DNA of 37,586 nt from Geminicoccus sp. GTDB taxonomy: Bacteria > Pseudomonadota > Alphaproteobacteria > UBA7985. The translations under genes were made by a program, and so were the position numbers. Location: positions 2,071 to 39,656 of the forward strand of contig PAHJ01000159.1 of the NCBI GenBank assembly GCA_002705565.1, written 5' to 3'. The stretch's first letter is position 1, and every line of letters starts with the position of its first letter. The notes under the pieces are model-generated. The model made no database searches and was not told the DNA's origin. It saw only the letters and a list, made by a program, of their open reading frames with translations. Below, piece by piece: positions 15,831 through 22,524 of the stretch.

Positions 15831-16733
15831 GTGTTGAAACCGGACCGTAGCCAAAAACGGCTTGGCAAAAGCGACTTGAATGTCGGCCCAATCTCATACG
15901 GTCACTGGCGACTGGCCGAAGGCAGTGCCGCCGAAGCAGGCGATAAAACACGCGCAGCGCTCGATGCCGGCATGACCATGATCGACACCGCTTCCATCTA
16001 TGGGTTTCCAGACTTTGGTGCTGCTGAGAGCTTGCTGGGAGAGGTGCTCAAAGACGAACCATCGTTGAGGCAGAAAATGGTGCTGGCAACCAAGGCTGGG
16101 ATCTACCCGCCCACGCCCTATGACTGCACGCCTGACACCATCGTCGAGACGTGTGAAGCGAGTTTGCGCCGGATGAACACTGACGTGATCGACTTGTTTT
16201 ACATCCACCGCCCCGACATGCTCACCCCCCATGCGGATGTTGCCGAAGGCCTGATGCGGTTGGTTGAAGCGGGCAAGGTGCGGGAGATTGCAGTTTCCAA
16301 CTACACACCCAGCATGTTCGCAGCCCTTCAGTCCAAACTGGACCGCCCCCTGATTGCCAACCAGGTCGAATTCTCAGCAATGCGCCAAGACCCCGTTTGG
16401 GATGGTACGCTGGATCAATGCCAGCAGTACGACAGCACGCTGATCGCCTGGTCGCCGCTGGGTGGGGGTGAGTTGATGACGCAGGATGCCGGTGAAAAAA
16501 GCCAGGCCGGAGCCGTCGCAGCCGCTTTGGACGCTGTGGCCGTGCGCAATCGCGTGGACCGCGGCGCGGCAGCGCTGGCTTTCACCATGATCTCGCACCC
16601 GGGTATTGTGCCGATTATCGGAACGCAGCGCGTCAACCGGATCGCTGAGGCCAACGCGGCGCTAGACGTCGAAATGACGCGAGAAGAGTATTACCAGATC
16701 GTTGTCGCCTGGCGGGGCGTGGGCCTGCCCTAA
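15831..16733 (+). CDS. Aldo/keto reductase (YdhF-like)
   Basis: The protein has 300 residues from a GTG start that follows AAGGGAGA (15817-15824). The frame is open back to 15717, but that would overlap the end of ugd and adds a non-conserved stretch. The aldo/keto reductase catalytic tetrad is visible: D52 (TMIDTA), Y57 (IYG), K88 (ATKAG) and H126 (FYIHRPD). The NADP-binding end shows AWSPLGGGEL and VPIIGTQRVNRI. The family reduces aldehydes and ketones or sugars with NADPH; the substrate here is unknown. It most resembles the YdhF-type subgroup. It is convergent with the phosphotransferase gene. Confidence 0.9.
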   Translation: MLKPDRSQKRLGKSDLNVGPISYGHWRLAEGSAAEAGDKTRAALDAGMTMIDTASIYGFPDFGAAESLLGEVLKDEPSLRQKMVLATKAGIYPPTPYDCTPDTIVETCEASLRRMNTDVIDLFYIHRPDMLTPHADVAEGLMRLVEAGKVREIAVSNYTPSMFAALQSKLDRPLIANQVEFSAMRQDPVWDGTLDQCQQYDSTLIAWSPLGGGELMTQDAGEKSQAGAVAAALDAVAVRNRVDRGAAALAFTMISHPGIVPIIGTQRVNRIAEANAALDVEMTREEYYQIVVAWRGVGLP

Positions 16734-16754
16734 TCTGTGGCGCGGGCCAGAGGT

Positions 16755-17756
16755 CTAGCCCTCGATATACCCACGCTCACGGGCAAAGCTGAGCAAGGCC
16801 GGCATGAAGGTCTCATGTCGGCTGATCAGCACATCAACCTTCTCCAGCCGGGTTACCTGGTTCTCGCTGGAGAAGTAATATCGGCCGTCTTCGCGGTCGG
16901 TATAGAGGTGCACGAGCAGCTTTGCGGTCGTCCGCAGGGTGTGCAGCACGGCGTCTCGCTTGGTAAACCAAGGCTGTTGTTGGAGAAAGGCTTCGAAGGC
17001 ATCTGTGCGGATTGACCAGGTCACTTCATCACGCTGATCACTAAACCAGGACCGCAAAGCATCGCCGATCTCCCAGCCCCATTCCTGAACGTTGTAGTTC
17101 TCGAAATCCAGCAGGCCGATCCGTCGAGGCGTGACGATGACGTTGCCAAACTTGATATCGCCGTGACAGTGACGCATACGGATCTGCTGGTCGAACTCGG
17201 GGGCCAGAAACGCCCGAACACTTTCATTGCGCTCGATCGTTTTCGCCGATAGGTCACGCCGCTCGAAGGCTGCCTTTACGATAAAATCCGGCTGATCCTG
17301 ATAGGCGGTCATGTAGCGCCTGTCGCCCTCGTCCACGTAGCGGAAATACCGGTTCAAGGTTTCGTGCAAATCCTCGGCCAGCGCCACAATGCGCAGGGCG
17401 TCAGAGACACTGGGGCGCTCATCCATAACGGCGTCCGAGACGTAAGACATGAGCCGAAATTGCTCCCCATCCAACTCGATAAAGGGATCGCCCTGATCGG
17501 TCAGGTGGAAATAAGGCGTGAGAAAATCGCGCGCGTAGAGCGTGTTCGCTACGTGGCTGGACAGGCGCAGTTGATCGAGGTTCTTCTTGCGCCCGACCCG
17601 CTGCAACACCAGTCGTCGCGTCTGGGTCTGGATTGCGTAGTTAGCGTTCACATTGCCAAAGGCACCGGCGTCCACGTTGATGACCGGCTCGAAGATTTCA
17701 TAATGCTTGAGAAAGGCATTGATCTGGTCGTGACTGAGATCGAGGTTCTCGGACAT
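16755..17756 (-). CDS. APH-family phosphotransferase, NahK-like
   Basis: This 333-residue kinase of the aminoglycoside phosphotransferase fold shows the catalytic loop CHGDIKFGN (197-205; HGD at 198-200, N205) and the Mg-binding LLDFEN (D217). The N-terminal region has GNVNANYAI...RRLVLQRV (about 34-54), the arrangement seen in N-acetylhexosamine 1-kinase-like proteins, so a sugar or small-molecule kinase is more likely than antibiotic resistance. A GGGAAG ribosome binding site precedes ATG 17756. It is divergent from a Gfo/Idh/MocA dehydrogenase, with 146 bases between starts. The substrate is not known. Confidence 0.85.
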   Translation of the reverse strand: MSENLDLSHDQINAFLKHYEIFEPVINVDAGAFGNVNANYAIQTQTRRLVLQRVGRKKNLDQLRLSSHVANTLYARDFLTPYFHLTDQGDPFIELDGEQFRLMSYVSDAVMDERPSVSDALRIVALAEDLHETLNRYFRYVDEGDRRYMTAYQDQPDFIVKAAFERRDLSAKTIERNESVRAFLAPEFDQQIRMRHCHGDIKFGNVIVTPRRIGLLDFENYNVQEWGWEIGDALRSWFSDQRDEVTWSIRTDAFEAFLQQQPWFTKRDAVLHTLRTTAKLLVHLYTDREDGRYYFSSENQVTRLEKVDVLISRHETFMPALLSFARERGYIEG

Positions 17757-17902
17757 GGGCGACTTCCCGGGATTTTGACGCGTCTGTGCCTAGGGATCCT
17801 GTACTTCGCATATTTTGTCCAGCCCCGGATCACGCCCATCTGGTCAGACGAACGTGGTCTCGCTAGACTGTTCTCACAGATTTGAAAGTGGGGGAGCATA
17901 TC

Positions 17903-18838
17903 GTGGGCAAGGTTCGTTGGGGCGTCATCGGAAACGCAAAAATTGGGCGAGATCGGCTGCAGCCGGCCATCGAAGCGAGTGAGCACGGCGAATTGGTCGC
18001 TGTTGCAAGCCGGTCGGGGGAACTGAGCTATGAAGCCTTGCTGGCGCGTGAAGACATTGACGCGGTTTACATCCCCCTCCCCAACCATTTGCATGTCGAG
18101 TGGTCACGAAAGGCGCTTGAGGCTGGCAAACACGTGCTGTGCGAGAAATCGATCACGTTGTCGCCGGATGAGCTAGCGCCGCTGCTGGACGTGCGGCCCG
18201 ACCTGATCCTGAGTGAGGCCTTCATGGTGCGGTTTCACCCGCAATGGATCAAAGCCCGCGAGCTCGTGCAGAGCGGCGCGATTGGCGAAGCCCGAGCCAT
18301 CAACGGGCAATTCACCTTTTACAACGTTGATCCCAACAACGTGCGCAACCAGCCAAACATGGGCGGCGGCGGGATCCTTGATATCGGCTGTTACCCCATT
18401 TTCACCGCACGCTTTATCTGGGGCACCGAGCCGATCAAGGCGGCCAGTATGATCGTCGAACAGGATGACTTTGGCACCGATATTCAGTGCGCGGCCATCA
18501 TGGAATTCCCCGAAAACCGGCACTTGAACTTCAGCTGCTCAACCCAACTGGAGCTGCTTCAAAGCATGGTGATCCAGGGGACGACAGGCCGGATCGAAGT
18601 CAAAGTGCCCTTCAACCCCTACCCCGGTATCGCGGAGCCAGAGCTCTATCTGTACGAGGGCGCCGGGCTGGGTGTTGCCCATAGGCAGCGGATTGAGATC
18701 GAGAACGTTGACCAATACGTTCTCGAAGTTGAAGCCATGAACCGCGCCATTCTGGGACAGGAGCCTTGGTCCATTCCCCGCTCGGACATCATGGCGCAAG
18801 CTCGTGCTATTGCCATGGTCTTCGACAATCGGCTCTAG
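17903..18838 (+). CDS. Gfo/Idh/MocA-family NAD(P)-dependent oxidoreductase
   Basis: The protein has 311 residues from GTG 17903, chosen because GGGGGAG (17890-17896) precedes it by six bases; a TTG at 17882 would add seven residues. The N-terminal Rossmann motif is WGVIGNAKIG. The cofactor and catalytic motif is CEKSI, with serine instead of the usual proline in EKP. The C-terminal domain has the family GGGGILDIGCYPI segment. Relatives oxidise or reduce sugars or cyclitols; trans-dihydrodiol and glucose-fructose oxidoreductases are close in layout. The stop codon overlaps that of the convergent Tet-type pump through a shared CTAG. Confidence 0.88.
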   Translation: MGKVRWGVIGNAKIGRDRLQPAIEASEHGELVAVASRSGELSYEALLAREDIDAVYIPLPNHLHVEWSRKALEAGKHVLCEKSITLSPDELAPLLDVRPDLILSEAFMVRFHPQWIKARELVQSGAIGEARAINGQFTFYNVDPNNVRNQPNMGGGGILDIGCYPIFTARFIWGTEPIKAASMIVEQDDFGTDIQCAAIMEFPENRHLNFSCSTQLELLQSMVIQGTTGRIEVKVPFNPYPGIAEPELYLYEGAGLGVAHRQRIEIENVDQYVLEVEAMNRAILGQEPWSIPRSDIMAQARAIAMVFDNRL

Positions 18839-20124
18839 TCTGCCTTGTCTTCCCCAGACTTTTTCGGCTCAAACTCGCGCAGGAACACGACCATCAGGGG
18901 AACGCAAATCACCACCAGCAGGGCCGCTATCGCAAAGGGCGCACCCGGCCAAAACACCAGCGTGTCAGCGGAGGTAAAGGTTGCAAAGGTATTGGTCAGA
19001 ATGATGGGGCCAACGAAGTAGGCAATGGCATTGAGTGATGCTGAAATGCCTTGCACCTCGCCTTGGCGGGTCTCATCCACGGATCGAGACAGCAACGCAG
19101 ACGTCGCCGGCCCTACCATCACCCCCATCGCTGAAAGCGGGATCCCCGCCCAGATCACCCAGTCTGTTCGGGCAAAGGTCAGCAAGGTGAAGGCGGCGAG
19201 ATTGAATCCCATGCCGATCAGCACCACCCTGCCCTCGCCAAAACGACGGGTGAGCGGGCCTATCATCCCTGCTTGCACCACCACAAAACCAATGCCCACC
19301 AGTGTCAGGGACAATCCAACCTCGCCCACGTTCCATCCCACAGCCGCCCGGGCAAAGAAGCTCCAGACCGCTGGATAAACCACCTGCGCGATACCAAAGA
19401 GGAAAACGACAGTCAGCAGCAGAAAGATTCCGCGTAAGTGCCGTATGGCCAGCAGCGCCCCCAGTGGGTTGGCGCGAATCAGACTGAAAGGACGGCGGTT
19501 TTTCTGCGGCAGGGTCTCCTTGAACACAAAGAAGCCAAAGGCGAAGTTGGCCAGCGAAAGCAAAGCCGCCAAGTACATGGGTGCGCGGTTGCCAAGTTGC
19601 CCGAAGAAGGCCTGCAACTGTGGCCCCAGAAAGTCTGGTTGTTCAGTGCCTAACCAACCCAGCAGCCCTCCCAGCGCTGGTCCGATGATGAACCCAAGAC
19701 CAAAACCAGCGAACACCAGACCCATCGTCTGAGCGCGCTTGTCCTCATCGCTCAGATCAGCCGCGACCGCCATAGCTGTTGATTGGGTCGCACCAGCAAT
19801 CCCGGCAATTATCCGCCCGACAAACAGCAGCAGGACCGTTGGTGCGATGGCCAGAAAGATGTAGTCCAGACCCAGCGCAAAAATGGAAATCAGCAGGACA
19901 GGCCGCCGTCCAAAGCGATCAGATAGATTGCCAATCAGCGGTCCGAACAGGAATTGCATCCCGGCGTAAACCACGGTCAGCCACATAGCGACCTTCGCAG
20001 TCTGGGAAATACTCCCGCCGGTCAGCTCTTCGAGGATATCCGGCAAAACCGGCATCAGCAGGCCAATCCCCATCGCGTCAATGACGACGACAAAGAAGGC
20101 AAACCAAATCATCCTTGCGCGCAT
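18835..20124 (-). CDS. TCR/Tet-type MFS efflux transporter
   Basis: The protein has 429 residues from ATG 20124, supported by AGAGGA at good spacing; the longer frame to 20199 adds a polar stretch ahead of the first helix. It has twelve hydrophobic segments, the motif-A loop GNLSDRFGRRPVLL between helices 2 and 3, and the motif-C-like FAGFGLGFIIGPALGG in helix 5, as in TetA-type drug/H+ antiporters. Chromosomal members of this subfamily are common in proteobacteria and are mostly of unknown substrate, so tetracycline resistance should not be assumed. It is divergent from the ABC permease and convergent with the Gfo/Idh/MocA gene. Confidence 0.88.
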   Translation of the reverse strand: MRARMIWFAFFVVVIDAMGIGLLMPVLPDILEELTGGSISQTAKVAMWLTVVYAGMQFLFGPLIGNLSDRFGRRPVLLISIFALGLDYIFLAIAPTVLLLFVGRIIAGIAGATQSTAMAVAADLSDEDKRAQTMGLVFAGFGLGFIIGPALGGLLGWLGTEQPDFLGPQLQAFFGQLGNRAPMYLAALLSLANFAFGFFVFKETLPQKNRRPFSLIRANPLGALLAIRHLRGIFLLLTVVFLFGIAQVVYPAVWSFFARAAVGWNVGEVGLSLTLVGIGFVVVQAGMIGPLTRRFGEGRVVLIGMGFNLAAFTLLTFARTDWVIWAGIPLSAMGVMVGPATSALLSRSVDETRQGEVQGISASLNAIAYFVGPIILTNTFATFTSADTLVFWPGAPFAIAALLVVICVPLMVVFLREFEPKKSGEDKAD

Positions 20125-20182
20125 GGGCAGTGTCCTCTGGCGAGCGCATACTTTGCGATTATTAAGAGATGTGCGTTTTCCG

Positions 20183-20216
20183 CAGCTTATCGAGTTCAAT
20201 CAAAACGACTAAGCTG
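20183..20216. promoter_or_regulatory. Inverted repeat in the MFS / ABC permease divergent gap
   Basis: CAGCTTA (20183-20189) and TAAGCTG (20210-20216) form a perfect 7-bp inverted repeat with a 20-base spacer, between the starts at 20124 (minus) and 20239 (plus). It may be an operator for one or both genes. It does not match a Fur box that I can recognise. Confidence 0.35.
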
Positions 20217-20238
20217 AAGTGTCTTCGTCCCGAATTAA

Positions 20239-21933
20239 ATGGGCACTATGTCTCAGGTTGTAAGCACGCCACCGAAAAAATCCAATGCTGTTGCACTTTT
20301 GCGCAATCGGCGCGGGCTTGGCTTTGTTGCACTGACCCTGCTCATTGCGGCAGTGGTGCTCTTCCCGATTGCGTCGCTGGTTCTGATGGCGGTGGGGGGC
20401 ACGAATGACAGTATGAACCACGTGGTTCGCTTTGTCCTGCCCCGCACCCTTTCCACGACAGCCCTGCTGATGGTGGGTGTGGTGATCGGGACCGGCGTGA
20501 TTGGCACGGTCAGCGCGTGGTTGGTCATGACCTTCCGATTCCCTGGGCGACAATTTTTCCTGTGGGCTTTGGTGCTGCCGCTGGCCGTACCGAGCTATCT
20601 AGGAGCCTACGCCTTTGTCGAGTTCTTCTCCTTTACCGGGCCGCTGCAAGCGCTGCTGCGCGGTCTGACCGGGTTTGAGAGCGCGCGAGACTACTGGTTC
20701 CCATCCGTCCGGAATACGGGCGGGGCGGCGTTCATCCTGTCGCTGGTGCTCTACCCCTATGTCTACCTTGCCTGCGTGGCGCTGCTGAAGCTGCAAGGCA
20801 GTCGGTTGGTCGAGGCGTCCCGGGCTTTGGGACGCGGCCCGCTAAACACCCTGTTCGGGGTGCTACTGCCTTTGCTCCGCCCCGCCATTGCTGCGGGTGT
20901 TATCCTGGCGTTGATGGAGACGTTGAACGACATCGGCGCAGTCGAATACCTGGGCGTGGAGACCATCACCTTCACCATCTTCGATACCTGGCTCACCCGC
21001 CGCGATGCCGCCGGCGCGGCGCAGATGACGTTGGCCTTGTTGCTGCTGGTGTTCGCGCTGGTTTTCTCCGAACGGTGGGCACGCAACCGGCAAAGCGACA
21101 CCTCCGGGAACAAGAAAAACAGCGCCATCCAGCAACAGGAACTCAAGGGGCCCTGGCCGTTCATTGCCACGCTTTGGTGTCTGCTGCCGATTATTCTGGG
21201 ATTCGGTGTACCGCTGCTGATTCTGGGTGGCTACGCGGTTGAGCGGCTGGATACACTCAGCGACCGCCGCCTGCATCAGGCCCTGATTACCAGCCTGCAA
21301 ATCGCCTTTTCAGCCGCCGTGCTGACCGTCATCGTTGGGGTAATCATGGTGTACGCCCTGCGCCTGCGCCCCGGTGCGGGATGGTTGCGGTTGCTGGTTC
21401 GGTTTTCGAGCATTGGCTACGCGATTCCGGGCACAATCCTGGCTCTGGGCCTGTTTGTGCCAATGGCGGTGTTCGACAACTGGTTAATCACCTGGACTAA
21501 GAGCTGGTTTGGCGTGTCAGTTGGTCTGCTCGTCACCGGATCGGGTGCCCTGATACTTATTGCCTATCTGATCCGTTTCCTGGCCATTGCCGAAGGCAAC
21601 ATCGATGGCGGCTTCCGTAACATCCCCCTTGCCCGGGACGATGCCAGCCGCACCATGGGACAGGGTGCAGCGACCACGTTAGTCCGGGTTCATCTGCCGA
21701 CGCTGTGGCCAGCACTGTCTGCTGCCGGGTTGCTGGTGTTTATCGACGCCCTCAAAGAGCTGTCCGCCACCATCTTTCTCCGCCCCTTCGGCATGCGCAC
21801 GCTCTCGACCTACATCTACGACTATGCCAGCCGAGCACGGGTCGAGGAAACGGGGGTGGCGTGCCTGATCATCGTGGTTTTGGGCGTGTTGCCAGTCATT
21901 ATCGTTGCCCGCAGACTGTCGCGGCCTTCCTAG
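20239..21933 (+). CDS. Iron(III)-type ABC transporter permease (FbpB-like, two fused halves)
   Basis: This 564-residue inner-membrane protein is made of two homologous halves, each with about six helices and an EAA loop that contacts the ATPase: EASRALGRG...LLPLLRPAI in the first half and DDASRTMGQG...HLPTLWPAL in the second. Length and the sequence EYLGVETITFTIF match the FbpB/AfuB ferric iron permeases; ThiP (thiamine) is the nearest alternative. Starts at ATG 20239 and ATG 20248 are both possible, neither with a strong ribosome binding site. No substrate-binding protein or ATPase gene is next to it, so its partners must be encoded elsewhere. Confidence 0.88.
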   Translation: MGTMSQVVSTPPKKSNAVALLRNRRGLGFVALTLLIAAVVLFPIASLVLMAVGGTNDSMNHVVRFVLPRTLSTTALLMVGVVIGTGVIGTVSAWLVMTFRFPGRQFFLWALVLPLAVPSYLGAYAFVEFFSFTGPLQALLRGLTGFESARDYWFPSVRNTGGAAFILSLVLYPYVYLACVALLKLQGSRLVEASRALGRGPLNTLFGVLLPLLRPAIAAGVILALMETLNDIGAVEYLGVETITFTIFDTWLTRRDAAGAAQMTLALLLLVFALVFSERWARNRQSDTSGNKKNSAIQQQELKGPWPFIATLWCLLPIILGFGVPLLILGGYAVERLDTLSDRRLHQALITSLQIAFSAAVLTVIVGVIMVYALRLRPGAGWLRLLVRFSSIGYAIPGTILALGLFVPMAVFDNWLITWTKSWFGVSVGLLVTGSGALILIAYLIRFLAIAEGNIDGGFRNIPLARDDASRTMGQGAATTLVRVHLPTLWPALSAAGLLVFIDALKELSATIFLRPFGMRTLSTYIYDYASRARVEETGVACLIIVVLGVLPVIIVARRLSRPS

Positions 21934-22073
21934 AGCTCAAACATTTATTCTTACAACCTCACGCCAGCCATAAATTGGGCCCGCAATTAGACTTATGGGC
22001 GAAATCAGGTGTAAGATCAGGCAATTGCAATGGCGCGAGCCACTAAGTTTTGCCATTTGGAGGGTCATCACTG

Positions 22074-22463
22074 ATGGCAGTGCAAGGTTGGAGCGAGAGA
22101 AAGACGCTGTCAGGCAGCCAGTTTTTCGCGCGCTGGCTTTGGCGTGGTTTTGCCATGCCGCTTATCGCCGTGTTCGTGGTTGCCCTGTTGTCGCTCGCGT
22201 ATTTCTCGTGGGAATTCTGCGAGATTTGCTACCAGTTTCACTTTGAGTTCAGCGCCATTGAGTTGAGCGTCTTTTCGATCGCTGGAATCGTTTTGGGTCT
22301 GGTTCCGACCTACCAGGGCATTTGGCACTCCAAACGCATGCGCGAAAACAATGGTGGCCGGTCCGTGGGATTGCTGGCGTGGGTCACGGGGTCTCTGGTC
22401 ATTGTGCCGATTTTCCTCGTCTATTTTGTCCTTGATCTGATCTCAGCGCCCCACCCAACATGA
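22074..22463 (+). CDS. Small integral membrane protein, unknown function
   Basis: The product has 129 residues. ATG 22074 is preceded by GGAGGG (22059-22064) at nine bases, a strong start signal; a TTG eight codons upstream (22050) is less likely. Three hydrophobic segments are seen: about residues 25-45, 63-80 and 100-122. The loop after the first contains a short CEIC pair (C-x2-C), and the loop after the second is basic. I do not recognise a family. It lies 61 bases before the hybrid sensor kinase on the same strand and could be co-transcribed with it. Confidence 0.7.
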   Translation: MAVQGWSERKTLSGSQFFARWLWRGFAMPLIAVFVVALLSLAYFSWEFCEICYQFHFEFSAIELSVFSIAGIVLGLVPTYQGIWHSKRMRENNGGRSVGLLAWVTGSLVIVPIFLVYFVLDLISAPHPT

Positions 22464-22524
22464 ACTCGTCGCACTAAACGAGCCTTGGCCCACGCTTGCC
22501 GTTGTCGAAGGAACCAGCCAAACC

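Noticed and set aside
16755-17756. Aminoglycoside resistance gene
   Set aside because: Only the kinase fold is shared. The N-terminal region fits NahK-like metabolic kinases better, and there is no mobile-element context.
18835-20124. Tetracycline resistance determinant
   Set aside because: The protein is Tet-like in family, but chromosomal members of this subfamily usually have other or unknown substrates, and no TetR-type regulator adjoins it.
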